A stretch of 64,000 bases of DNA from Rallus limicola. Its lineage: Eukaryota > Chordata > Aves > Gruiformes > Rallidae. Below are positions 52,691-64,000 of the stretch, piece after piece. Made by a program: the position numbers and the translations under genes. The stretch covers positions 45,162,761 to 45,226,760 of the forward strand of contig JAKCOZ010000003.1 of the NCBI GenBank assembly GCA_022605955.1, in the 5' to 3' direction. Position 1 is the first letter of the stretch. Each line of letters opens with the position of its first letter. Below the pieces are notes generated by a model. The model worked only from the letters and a program-made list of their open reading frames with translations. It searched no databases and was not told the origin of the DNA.

Positions 52691-55600
52691 CTGAAAAGGA
52701 ATCAGATATATCAAAGCACTCGATGGGAAGGGAAAAAAGAAATCCCATTAAAACAGCTCTAAGTGAGCTGCAGTTTAAGAATTTGCACTCCAGCACACTG
52801 AAATACACTTAAAAAAAAAAAAAAAAAAAAGAAGACAATGGAAAGGAAAAGGAGAAGGAGTTACTTTCACAGAATGAGTTAACTTTCCTTTCCTTCCTTA
52901 TCTCTAACAGACTTTTTAGAAAATGCTAAGCTTCCAATTAACTACATACCCTGAGCTTTTATCATCTAAATCTTATCTCAGACTTTGGCTGGTTGTTTTT
53001 TTACCAAATCTTTCAGAATTTTCCTCTGTAGTGCTAATTTAAGCATGCCAGAATTCCTTTGGAATTCAGTATTTGCTATTAGGAAGTCTCTGAAAGGAAA
53101 AGATTTGCATTTATTTTAAAAAAAACTAATTTTCTTCCAAAAAAATCCCTTACTGCAACAGTAGCCATTCTGCTTTTGATCAAGGTAAACTGTTTTCCCT
53201 GTCAGATTAATGGAAGAGAAATACTTTAATCCAACTTAGGTGTTTATTTGCAGAAAGAATATTTGGAATATATCTCACATTTATTATGTTGTTAGAAGTC
53301 AGTTTTTGGCATCGAAGTTTGGGTACTTCAGTTGTCACACCAGTCACACAATCTGAACCAAAAAGTTGTTCTTAATGAAAGAAATCTCATGCCAAACCTC
53401 TAAGGACATTCAGTTTAAATGAGTTCCTGCTCAGGAGGCCAAAGACCTGAAAGCTATGTGCAGCCTGCCACTGGGCTCCCAATTCAGTGCAGGCAGGACA
53501 TGACTAAAAGCAGAACGTCCCTCAAACTAAAAAGTTACCAGTATCTCCAGATCAAATTAAAGGACCGGATGTAGCTCTGCTTGTTCTGGCAATATTGCTG
53601 AAGAGAAACTGAACTGTCAGGTAGCACAGAGGAAACTCAGCTTCCACTTCACACATCAAAATAGCAATTGTAATAAAATCCCAAACAACAAACCTTCAAC
53701 TGCTCCATACACCTTCAGCCAAAACCATTTTCTAAATGGTTCCTAAACCAATTTCTCAGATTGGTCTAAAAGCATAGCAATTGCCTGGCCATTTAGGCCA
53801 CTTAGTCTTCTTGTATGTTTATTCCTTGCTCTATTAGTACACATATTTATGTTTTTTTCAGGATCAGCAGGGGGGTGGGGGAGATAAGACTCAAAACACA
53901 AGCAGCAGGCTTGATCAGATTGCCTCTGGGCAAGGGTTTTAGTTCTGCACCCCCCTTTCCCCCCAATAATTCGCTACACTCAGCCTGTCAGTCGAATCTG
54001 TATCTCTACCTCTGGTCCAGTGAGTCCTCCATGAAGCTATACACCATGAAGATTTTCTTTACACTGTGGTGGCGTGGTGGTGACACCAAACATGGCTCTA
54101 CCAACCAACTGCTTCTACTGAAGAGGAAAACTTGTGGAAGAGCTGGCCAAGGAGACAGCTAAACCTACTACACCTGTCAACTAGGTTTTACAGAATCAAG
54201 AGAGACTGAAGTGATGATATTCACTTCCTCTCCTCGCTAGTGCCTTCTACCAAGCCCAGAGACAGTATTCCTTGTTATTTTAAACAGGACTGGTCTGAGC
54301 CCTGCCTTCTATTATCTCACAATGGTTGTTCTTCAAACTACCACCAGATGTGTTACAGTAAGAATACTGTCACACAGGCACAATTCTGGCTTACCTGAGT
54401 GACTGGGTGATGTTTTTCAACAATGACTGAACTCATGGGTGGCGCAACTCCCATCACCGCTAAGCTGCCACAAATTCTGGCTTTCTGTCCCGTATCAGCT
54501 CGGCCCATGATGCGAGCAGTGATCGTTCTTCCTGCTTTCTGGTGAGCAGATGTTATTACTTTTGCCATGGGCTGCAAATAAATTAAGTATTAGTTGGTAA
54601 AAAATGCGAAACACGATACTTAAAATGCTCTAGTATGTCAGCTTTGTTCTATCAGCCACGTGCCTAAACAGAACGTGTGATGTCAAGGACCCAGTTGTGT
54701 TATTTGTGACTGAATTTGCTCCACCTACTTGCAGCCTGCTTTATTCCATCTTTTTCCACCCCAAGTATGAGATAGCATTTCGAACAAGTGACTTCTATCC
54801 TGGGGACAGTAAGGCTAATTTGATAAAAAACAAGCAGCGTGGATAGTTTAACTTTGCTTGCAGGCTGCATACTCGAGTGACAGCTGCAGGCACTTCCATC
54901 ACCCTGGAAAATCCTTTTAGCAGTGACACTGCAGATAGAAAGAAGCTTCCATGCAGTAAAATGCTGCGTTTTTCTCTGACAGCTGATAGCAAACTGTATC
55001 AGGTGGGAAAAAGAAAGAAGAGCAATGCACAAGACAATGGAGTAAAGTAAAAAGGACACTTTAGCAACCAATACAGAAGAGGGAAAGAGCCATTTCATTT
55101 CAAACAGCAGGATGTTAAACAAAAGCTTATTCTTTCCAGAACAAAACATTACCATGTGAAACACTAATGCTTCCTCTGCTATTCTTCATTTTACCACACT
55201 TCCCCCTCTCTACTCCAGAAATAATTAAAAATTGCTCCTAACATAGACAGGTTTCTGTAACATTAATGGGTGTTTGCAAGCTAGTGTCTTCCCACACCTA
55301 CATAGACTCTATGGCAGTTTCCTCAACTACATGCTTGTGTTGCTCTGAAAAAACACAGAAATAACAATACCCAAACTCATATTTATTACAATTATGCCTT
55401 AAAAAATTAGAAAAAAATAGAAAAAATTAGACTTTACCAGTTTTTGAGTGGATGTCATACCAGATCCTGCAGCTGTGCTAGCAATGATTACCGGAGAGTC
55501 GGAATCTAGCTTGGTCTGAGAAGTGCTTGCATGACCCAGGTGGCTAGAAAACTGTGAATGAAATCAGAGTTTACCAAGAATGCTTGGTAAACTGCTTAGA

Positions 55601-58600
55601 AAATACAGTTTTACTCCTCAGATAGTCAGTTTCTTGACCATTCCAATGAACCTTCCAAATTTAACTTCTTTGCAGATATTCTATCTGTAGTTTTACTGTT
55701 TTCTGGCTAATCTAAATAATGCAGAAACATTGTGAAAAGCATTTGATACTACTAGAATGAAAAATCAGTAAGAGAGGCAAGCAAATCTCTATTCTAACCT
55801 GTGCTCCAGCATGAAATTGTTTTTAGTTGGCAGTATCTTGAGCAGGACTCCAGGGCAGGCTCAGGACACCTAAGCTACTGGATAATGATCTGGCTAAGCT
55901 GACATGACAGAGGACACTAAGCTGAGTTCCTGCAGCGCCTATGTATGTTACACTCTCAAAAAACAAGCTTCAAGTCAAGCCAGCTTTTCTTCTTTTCAGA
56001 ATATACCAAGGTCAGGTTTTTTTTCTTCAAAACATTCTTCAATAGCTTTTTTCCCCCAAAAGAACATTAGAGAACAAATTCTGCTTGTTACTGTGACCTT
56101 GTCTTCATTAGCTTAATGCGTTTTCACCAAAATAAAGCACAGCAGGTGTGCCCCTGGTCACTTCATTTACACAATGCAGTCTGAACATACCCACAGGTTC
56201 CCTTTCGCACTTAAGACAGTCTTTGGATTCCTTCATGGGCTCTGACATTGATCTTTAAAAAGCTCCAATCAAGGAGGTTAATTTTTGTCACTACCAAGTA
56301 CAGTTCTGTTCCAGCTACGCACTTACCATGTCTTCTAGCTGGACAGCAGTTGCTGGTGGAGGTGGTGGTGAAGGTGGAGTATATTGTGAAGGAGGTAGCC
56401 TTCCTGCAACAATGGTACCATTATCATTTCTCCTACTTCCTACATCTATTATTAGAAACACAAAGTAATGGGATCAGCACATAATCTAGCAAACCCTAAG
56501 GGGGAAAAAAAAGAAAAGAGGTAAGTCATAGGAAAACTGTTGTTCCTCTGGGATTTCAGTATGATCTAATTAAAAGGATCAGAATGTTCTTTATAGGTGG
56601 GTATGTATGTACATACATACAGAACCATTCCTGTATTTGACCCTGAAACAGTACTTTCCAAGGGGTACATTTCTGTTTTCAGCACCCCTGTGGCATTTAC
56701 TTGTTGTCACATACTTGTAGTGCAGTGATCTGAGGTTCTCCAAACTGCTTGCTGATACTAAAACCAGTGTGCAAGAGCTGCTCACATGCTAAGGCCCAAA
56801 GTCCAGTTCAGTTAGACAGCAGTAAAACACAGAAAGGCCATAATGGACTGCTGGGAGGGCGTAAGAGCTTTAATAAAATGTTATTTTAACTTTCCTGAGA
56901 AGCTATTGAAGTTCCAAGGAGTCGTGGATTATGCTCAGCAGCATCTCATCTCCACATACACTGTCTGCACACTGGTCCCATCTTGGCTGTAAGGCTGGGA
57001 GGATGTACAGCACCCTACAGCCCCTCCACACCCCCACCAGCTGGGTAAGCCTAAACTCATGCAAAATCCAGCCAGGATTCTTTCGTCCTGCAGCACAGAC
57101 ATCCTGGGGAGGTCAGATCTACAGACCCAAGCACTATCTTTTCCAAGCAGTTTCAGTCTTTTCCTTTGGAATACAAACTTCCTTAAAGGAAGCAGAGAGA
57201 AATACTCTTCTTTACGTTCCTACTTCTGAAGCAGATGCTGATAGGAGCAGTTCCAGAGGAAGGGAACTTTGCTCATTCCAGGGACTAGAGTGACACCATG
57301 TGGTAGTTTTGGGGGTTTGTTTTTTCTCTTGGCGTGAGCAGGGAAAATACAAGGAAAGAGTTCAAATCGGTGCAATACTCAAGAGATTCCAAGAGTGAAA
57401 GCATGCCAGAATATGCATTTTGTACACACATATGCATGCATACACACATGAGCTTAAGCACAGACAGGATCTGATCTGTGTTACTTCAAAAAGCAGCATT
57501 AGGTCTTTTCAATTAAGTCATGAATTATTGTGGTTTCAATGTTCCTTTAAAGAAAGATATTTAAAATAATCTTAATAAAAGTAATAATAATAATAGCACT
57601 AATACCCCCAAGACCTGTCAGGAAACCAGCCAGAGACTTTAGAACATCAACACTGACTCCAAACGTTATGGACCCATTAATGTTCTGATACTTGCAAACT
57701 ATTAATAGCCTAAGTTATAATGTATATTACATGCAATCTTTTTGTATATTGTATGTAAATTAAGTGTACATTATAATAACCTAATGACAATAAATCTGAA
57801 AAGGGACCAAATTCTGCTTTTTTTTCCAATGGCAGTAGGTGGCACTCCAGCATCCGTGTATAGAGTCACTGACTGACTCTGGCACATGCGTGTTTCCATC
57901 TCCACAGATTACAAGACTAGAACAAATGCTAATAATCATCAAATCTGATGTCTGAAGTCCCATGATGGTCTGATCACTGTTCTGTTAACACCTGAAGAAG
58001 AATACAAATGGTTGTACAACCGTATCAAATAATGATGTAGTTAACTTCACTAAAAGGCTGCAGCAAGAGTGAGCTAGCATGCCCGGGGCAGGGTAGAAGG
58101 TGGTACAAGAGGCAGTAGAAAAAGATGCAGGCATGGGACCAATAACATGATGTATTGTGAGATGCTATGAAGCCTGATGAGGACTACAGTGACCATAGGA
58201 AATTAAAAAGCATGATGCTGGACACCGAAAAACTGGGGTACAAGTACCTCAACATTGTCCTGCACAATAAAATCTCTAAGGACTATGATTGTGTAGAGTA
58301 CCAGCTCCTGCTTCATAGTAAAAATCAAGTAAATGCCTGTTCCATGAATCCCAGGGCTGTTTCACGGTGGCTCTAGACCTTCATTTTCTTCATTTCCTTC
58401 CTACTCACTCTCTTTACAGGTTTGCAGAAATAATGCTTTCCTGTTTCACACCACTCAGCTATCCATCATTATTTGTGAGACCCACTGTCCGTTGCATGCT
58501 TTTGGAAAACAATCAGCAAACAAATTTAAGATACAGCTTCAAGAGAGAGTAGTTCTTAATTTAAAAGACAGTGAAAAATAAAGTACTTGGGCAATGCCCT

Positions 58601-61600
58601 GTAACTTTATTCCCAAACTCAGTATCTTCAGGAAATCATTAATTCTTGACCGGCCCCAAACACCTATGTTTTTACTAGCACACAGCTACTGCACTTACCC
58701 AATGCTGTGTTCTAGTTTCCTAAGCAACTGCACAAACACCATGTATGTTTAACAGGCTCAGACAGCTGCTCACTAAGTATTCTCTTCAACCTTCTTCAGG
58801 TTTTTATTTCTTCTTCGTTATCTACATTTTTGGGGAGGAATTTCTCTGAAGTAGCTCAGAAACTTCTGGCATAAGATTGTTAAATTCAGCAACTGAAGCT
58901 TCTTGTCTAAGGCCAGGAACAATGGCTGACAGCACATCTTGCTGTGAAGCCACACGTACAGCTGTGACACACTCCTGCTGGCACAGCTATTTTCTCTTTA
59001 ACTCAGGCTGCTGCATCAGCACCATTATGCTCCTGCTGCTATAGATTGTCTAACTCTGAGGCGGCGATTTCATTGCATCAGTAAGGACATGCAGCTCTTT
59101 CCTGTGTAGCTGCACTAGTTTTATGAGTGTGCTGCAGATGTAATTACACCAGCATTTCCTGGTCTGACACAGAACTCCCAACCAACCACAGATCCTGGGA
59201 GATTTAGTTGCCCTTTTGCACTGAAAGACAAGACTAAGAAAGAAGAGAACGTTGTCTGGGAAAAGCAGATTCATTGCAAACTGATATTTCAGAGAACAGA
59301 GAAGGGTTTTACAAGATTTTCCCCTGGCTGCTGACAGAACTCTGGATAATCTTCCCCAGTATGCTAAGACGTCTGCCATCCCTGGCTGCTTCTTCCTCCT
59401 TCAGTTGCAGGTTACCACCCTCACAGCAAGGTTGGATAAAGAGAATGTGCTCCACCTTTCAAGCATTACCAAGTCCAAGGTGACAGTATTTCTCAATATA
59501 TTCAACAGGACTTTTTAAGCAGTAAGAGTTTGACGAAGTCTGTATTGTCTCAAAACCTAATGTTAAATAAATAAACAAAAATTAGAAAAAAAAAAGAGAG
59601 AAAGGAAAGAGCAAAGGGAGAATCCTTCAAAACAAGCCAGAAAGTCCTCACACACTACCAGATTAGAGCTGCTTTTTATACTGACCAGGATCCGTCCTAC
59701 TGTCCTTGCCCTGAAACATTGTCATTGCTTCCAGATTCAAAGCACACACACCACGCATAAAGGCTTTCTTCATGGTGTCTTCATACTGTTCTCTTTCACT
59801 CTGCAGTCGCAGAATCTCAGCTTTTGTCTGTTCCAAAGTAGCAGTTAGCTACAGAAGAGAATAAGGAAACAGCTGTCTTGTACTTCTGAGTGCAAGCTAC
59901 CAACATATTCCTTAATCAACTGTAACAGCCACTTACTACTTTTACAAAGATACACATTCTCAATCTAAATCTCTGGTTCACCAGGGACTAAGAGCTACTT
60001 GTCGTTTCCTTGCAGTATAGCACATTCTTTGTACTAGAGCATGCCTATGACCAGTGTGCATAAACCTGAACTCAGCCTTTAACAGAGTAGCCATTACAGG
60101 AAAAAAAATACTGTACTCATCATGATCATTCATAATAAAAATGGTCTATTTCAACTTTCTTCAGTAAGACCTCAAAATGCAGAGCCACTAAAAGTACCAC
60201 CACTATTGGTGGAGAAAGGGAAGAGTTCAGTTGCTTCACCTGTGTGTACAGATCAGCATCATCTTACATCAACACGGGGAGTAAGGTGGGGTGGCAAGGA
60301 GAAATCCCACCTAGAAACCATAGTTGAGGATCTTGGGTCTCCTCAGTTCCTGAGTACTTGGGAGACCAAGGATTTTTCTCCTGAAAAATCCTTATGTTTT
60401 CCCATTTTTCTGAGAAAGAGATGTTTTGGAGGGATGGGGCAATAAAGGAGAGAATAAGAAAAAAACCCAGCCGTATTTTACCTCTGCAATTTTGTTTTCA
60501 TAATCATTGGTGAGCTGAACACAGACGTCTTCTGCCCTCAACTGACAGGCTTTTGCAACTTTATCTTTCCATTTTTCTTCACTGAGAGAGCGCCATGCTG
60601 CCCACACTTTCTTCATCAAAGCTGTCCGAAATTGTCTGTCTGCTATTCTATTAGCATATTCCTTAGGAAGCAAATACAAGCACATCATAGGCACATTCAG
60701 ATTTCCTAAAATTTTATGTACTGAAGAGAGCGTGATGATTGTTTCGTAACTTATCACACAGACCGCAGTAGGAACACCTAAACCGAATCACGCATGCCAC
60801 AGTGAAGTGGTACACAAACAGCACCAGTCGCGCAATGTTTCTTCCTGCCCACTGTTCCCAGTATGAGAAATCTGCAGACTCCTAGGTTATACAGAACAGT
60901 GTTTAGTGTTTTTACTCTTAGCTTAATGATACGTAAACAATAACCTCACATATAGGGTGTAACCCTGCATGCAAGAAGCCCTTTAGGGGGTATGTGGCAC
61001 ATTCTGATTCACTGCAGGAACCTGTAGTCACAAAGATTGCAGATGATTAGCATGAGACAACTATCTTTTTAATATATTTAGGCTTAGGGATGTTTTAAAA
61101 AGTCCTTTAAGATAATTCTATTATTCTAATATCTTTCACAAAAGTTGCCAGGTGATATATTTCAGCATTGATTTTTTTTTCTCCAGAAATTAATTACAAA
61201 AAGAGCCGTGTAAAGCCTGGAGTCTTAATATGTGAGGGAAGGAAAAGAGAAGGCTATCCTTCTCTGCAAATCAGCAGTTTCAGTTAGCATCAGTGAACTT
61301 GAGTCTAGCCAGGAATCTGTACCAGTGAACAAAGGTCCCAACTACAGCTTCTCCTATTATGGAATGGGAAATGCTTGTAGTCTTGACACAGAATCCTTCT
61401 TTTCTGTCACCCTTTGCTGTTAGATGCCTGATTCAATGTCCAACATCTTGTCTGCAACCAGACCTTAGCTACTTCAAGTTTTGGCAACATGAGAAAAGAG
61501 GCCTGCTGAAGCTTGAATTGTACTGATGCCTTACCCAAAAAATAGGATACTGTGTTCAAACATAATGTGTTTGACATTTATATAGAGATTCCCTTGGTTC

Positions 61601-64000
61601 CTACTTCAAAACGCAGACACTGTAAACTACTGTGATGTGCTGTCAGCTGATCACAGGAATTGAAGCAATATAAAACAAGGATAGGCTTGATTTTTTTCTC
61701 CATCCCAGAGAGTATTCTGATGGCAGTGTTCTTGTTTAGAACTGATGTTTTCAAACTGTTATCAGACACTGTCAAACCCATCAAAATAGAAACACTGTCA
61801 TTTCTTCAAACTGCAAGAGGACCTGCAGCAGCTCTGACCCTTTCGAGTTCAGAGGTTTCCTTTTCATTGCATTTTTATTTTGTGCACATACCTCTTGTTT
61901 GGCTTTAACATGCTGAATCCGCCACAGCGTAAACTTTCTCATCAACTCTACTCTCTCCTTTTGCCTCTCTAGTGCTTGGGTCAAGTTAGTAATCACCTGC
62001 AAAAATATTTATTAACACTATTCCAATAGCTATGATCTTTGTAGGGTCAAATAGAATGTACTTTATGCATCAGTTATTTTTCACTTGAAGCATTTGGTTT
62101 TAACAGACACTTTTGACTGAATCTTCCCCTTACTCTAATCAAGCAGGAAAAATGTAATCAGAGTTCAAATCAAAAGTAACATTGCTGTGGCTTCGACACT
62201 CCAGCTACAGCACTTAAACACTTTCACTCTGTACTTTTAGGAAAAGTTTAACTGAATTGTTATTTCATCCTGTATCTGCAGACATTCGTGCAGCTTCCTT
62301 ATAGCTAAATGCTACTGCAGCATAAGGTCAGAAGAATCTCTCTTTTCAAAGACAATTTTGATAAATAAAGAACATTTACATTAAAAGTTTGGTTTAGTGC
62401 ATTATTAATTAACTCAAGTATAAAGAAACCCTTTATCTGCACAAAGCTTATTCAATTGTCTGATCAGAACAAACAAGCTAAGGAGTGGCTAAGAACTGGG
62501 AAAATCTGATTAATTTTAAAAGTCCTCATGAAAGACATCATATAGGCCTTCAGCAACCAAATCATTCAAGATGGTCTACTGGACAGAGAATGCAGTGAGG
62601 GATTTTTACCACCAATCTCTAAGTATGTTTTAATTTGTATGCAGAAACAGCTGAAGTTCTCTAAATAAAACATTAGGCTGGGCACGATGCAAAGCAGGTG
62701 CCCAAAATCACCAAGTATTTCTGTATTTTTGCCTAACTACTTAAGTTAGGTTCTGCCATCAGTGACATCTGAGCAACTCCAATGGGCAACAGTGACCAAT
62801 CTTGGGACTCTTGGGAGTAACATAAAGTGATTTTAACTACTGCATAAAGATTGTTTAAGTACAATATTCTATGATGTTATATGCAACATGACTTAATATT
62901 TTACATTGCATGTTATATTCAGTAGTTATTGAACAAACATAAACAAAGTGAATGATACTTTAAATTTACCCATAAATCAACAGTTATGGAGCAAATAGTG
63001 AAGAACCTCTATTTCATTTCACTTCAGAATTTCATACAAACCGTTTCACTCAATGTTCAGCATGTTTAATCAAATATTACTAGGCAAAAGCTTGGTTTCT
63101 TTGAAGTGTTCAAACTAACAAGGTCAAACCCAATAAAGGTCAATTTGATACATTTAAAGTAGTGTAAAACTGTTCCACCTCTAGATTTTTAAAAATGAGC
63201 TCTTCATAATACTGTATGTTAATAAATTTACTATAAGTTGCTTTGCTGAAAAAGTGCCATATACTAACATAAAAGATGAACTTCTGACACTGCACTGTGT
63301 TGATACACACTAAAGGACTTAGCCTAAACCCATGTTTTTTAATTAGCATAATATTTTTTCCTTAAAAATTATTTGTGTAATTTACAACATGAGGGAAAAA
63401 AATTTTAAAAAGAAATAAATCTACAGTGGTGACATTTGTGAGGTTGATGCCTGCTGGGCTTCAGCCATGTCAGAATACAGCAGTTCTGATAACTATGGCA
63501 CGACACATCGCAGTGCTGCCAGCCACTGTTAAGATGGTGGCAATAATAATTCTCTGTTGCAAAAAAAAAAAAAAAATTTTTTTTAGAAACAATACTATAA
63601 AATTGGCTGCAGAAATAATTTCTTTGGTAGCAGAAAAGAAAATGCTGCTTTTAAAGCATCATTGAGAATCATGGTGCATTACACGACTGACATACAGTGA
63701 TATCCATCAGTTAGGTATGCTTGAATGGTATACACTGAAATACCTATGGGTCTATACATAGGTGCTATCTAAATGATATTGCACTAATCCTGTTTTGTAA
63801 TGTTTTAACATTTATGTTTGTTTGGTCTGCAAGATTAGACAGTTTTCCAAATGGACACAGAACATCCTATCCTTCCAAATTTGAACTCCTTCAATGGATT
63901 AAGAAAAGGTAAATAGGAATTAAAATACCCAAATTCCATTAAGTGTCTGCAAATACAAGGTTAAAAATTCGGAGTGGCAACAGGATGATACCATTACCTT
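52541..64000 (-). CDS. POC5: Centriolar protein POC5, 3' part of gene
   Basis: Minus-strand exons in transcript order: 63998-64000 (edge, partial), 61892-61996, 60482-60661, 59686-59848, 56327-56445, 55438-55551, 54395-54571, 52541-52690 (stop). They encode about 335 residues; human POC5 is about 575, so the N-terminal 40 percent lies beyond the window. POC5 binds centrins, sits in the inner scaffold of the distal centriole lumen and is needed for centriole elongation. Visible are two Trp-containing SFI1/centrin-binding-like repeats ([14 protein letters not shown] and [16 protein letters not shown]), a coiled-coil stretch, the invariant [17 protein letters not shown], a proline-rich linker, and the conserved tail ([26 protein letters not shown]) ending SIKVVD. 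All phases agree and no break is seen. Tail-to-tail with ANKDD1B, as in human. Confidence 0.96.
52691..54394 (-). other. POC5: POC5 intron
   Basis: 1,704 bp. Contains an A20-21 homopolymer near 52809-52829. No repeat family recognised. Confidence 0.8.
54395..54571 (-). CDS. POC5: POC5 exon: conserved C-terminal segment
   Basis: 177 bp, phase 0 both ends. [70 protein letters not shown] and [20 protein letters not shown] stretches are shared with human POC5. Confidence 0.96.
54572..55437 (-). other. POC5: POC5 intron
   Basis: 866 bp. A 154-codon minus-strand open frame (54700-55164) has no recognisable content. Nothing else seen. Confidence 0.8.
55438..55551 (-). CDS. POC5: POC5 exon: Ser/Thr-rich linker
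   Basis: 114 bp, phase 0 both ends. [20 protein letters not shown] then [18 protein letters not shown]. Flanked by CATTCACAG| and |GTAAAG. Confidence 0.88.
55552..56326 (-). other. POC5: POC5 intron
   Basis: 775 bp. Begins with a perfect 11-bp hairpin (55568-55578 with 55583-55593, 4-nt loop) 16 nt upstream of the exon at 55551. Confidence 0.8.
56327..56445 (-). CDS. POC5: POC5 exon: proline-rich linker
   Basis: 119 bp, phase 1 in and phase 0 out. [20 protein letters not shown] then [19 protein letters not shown]. Low conservation; placed by its splice signals and by exact phase agreement with both neighbours. The acceptor CTAATAATAG| has a weak pyrimidine tract, so the start could shift. 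Confidence 0.82.
56446..59685 (-). other. POC5: POC5 intron
   Basis: 3,240 bp, the largest POC5 intron here. Contains a 20-bp perfect palindrome of GTAT/ATAC units at 56601-56620. No CR1, LTR or gene recognised. Confidence 0.75.
59686..59848 (-). CDS. POC5: POC5 exon: coiled coil and [13 protein letters not shown] motif
   Basis: 163 bp, phase 0 in and phase 1 out. [20 protein letters not shown] is a heptad-rich helix; [20 protein letters not shown] is the most conserved POC5 stretch. The donor CTG|GTCAGT is slightly non-consensus. The split codon joins the next exon as Asp. Confidence 0.96.
59849..60481 (-). other. POC5: POC5 intron
   Basis: 633 bp. Nothing recognisable. Confidence 0.8.
60482..60661 (-). 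CDS. POC5: POC5 exon: second centrin-binding-like repeat
   Basis: 180 bp, phase 0 both ends. [60 protein letters not shown]. Three Trp residues spaced along a long helix match the repeat that binds centrin. Confidence 0.96.
60662..61891 (-). other. POC5: POC5 intron
   Basis: 1,230 bp. Nothing recognisable. Confidence 0.8.
61892..61996 (-). CDS. POC5: POC5 exon: centrin-binding-like repeat
   Basis: 105 bp, phase 0 both ends. [20 protein letters not shown], then [15 protein letters not shown]. The amphipathic helix with a central Trp fits the SFI1-type centrin-binding repeat known in POC5. The acceptor is TTTTTGCAG|, the donor GAG|GTATGT. Confidence 0.95.
61997..63997 (-). other. POC5: POC5 intron
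   Basis: 2,001 bp, AT-rich, with an A-run/T-run junction near 63560-63584. No gene or repeat family recognised. Confidence 0.75.
63998..64000 (-). CDS. POC5: POC5 exon edge (last codon only)
   Basis: On the minus strand the window begins AAG|GTAATG, a good donor, and the next exon opens in phase 0. AAG would then be a Lys codon ending the upstream POC5 exon. Only three bases are visible, so this rests on the donor alone. Confidence 0.45.

Noticed and set aside
54700..55164. 154-codon minus-strand frame inside a POC5 intron
   Set aside because: It lies between two well-phased POC5 exons, has no family similarity and is in AT-rich sequence where such a frame can occur by chance.

Overview
The window is vertebrate, and its repeats point to a bird. 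It carries many CR1 LINE fragments (terminal octamers of the ATTCTGTG type, and a readable CR1 ORF2 C-terminus near 36028-36231), an ERVL-type solo LTR, and long AT-rich introns. Three protein-coding genes are readable exon by exon: the 3' two-thirds of POLK (plus strand, 1215-13569), a near-complete ANKDD1B (plus strand, about 20059-50842) and the 3' half of POC5 (minus strand, 63998 down to 52541). The order and orientation POLK(+) ANKDD1B(+) POC5(-) match the human 5q13 block next to HMGCR. In chicken that block lies on the Z chromosome, so Z linkage is a reasonable inference, but the sequence alone does not prove it. The species is not determined.

Layout. 1-1214 is POLK intron. 1215-13569 holds ten POLK exons, from the palm motif LDEAYLN through the thumb, little finger, a first PIP-like box and two UBZ zinc fingers to a C-terminal PIP-like box. 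13570 to about 15290 is the POLK 3' UTR. About 15290-20058 is intergenic and contains a solo LTR (18508-19589) with a perfect 5-bp target-site duplication. 20059-20134 is a tentative first exon of ANKDD1B. 24598-50842 holds thirteen well-supported ANKDD1B exons. Eight of them are exactly 99 bp and in phase 0, so each encodes 33 residues, one ankyrin-repeat unit. 50843-52540 separates the convergent ANKDD1B and POC5 ends. 52541-64000 holds seven POC5 exons plus the last three bases of an eighth at the window edge.

Function. The genes share no pathway. POLK is a Y-family translesion DNA polymerase, ANKDD1B is an ankyrin-repeat/death-domain protein of unknown function, and POC5 is a centrin-binding centriole protein. 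Every splice junction used has AG/GT signals, and the reading phase carries through all of them. The coding sequence shows no frameshift or premature stop, so all three genes look functional.

The most interesting non-coding structures are a perfect 28-bp inverted repeat with a 4-nt loop (31993-32052), an 18-bp inverted repeat just upstream of an ANKDD1B exon (50211-50280), the solo LTR, a 30-bp minisatellite (47231-47310), and an unclassified 1.4-kb stretch with overlapping minus-strand open frames (about 40210-41600). I found no convincing new biological system; this is an ordinary, well-conserved avian gene neighbourhood.
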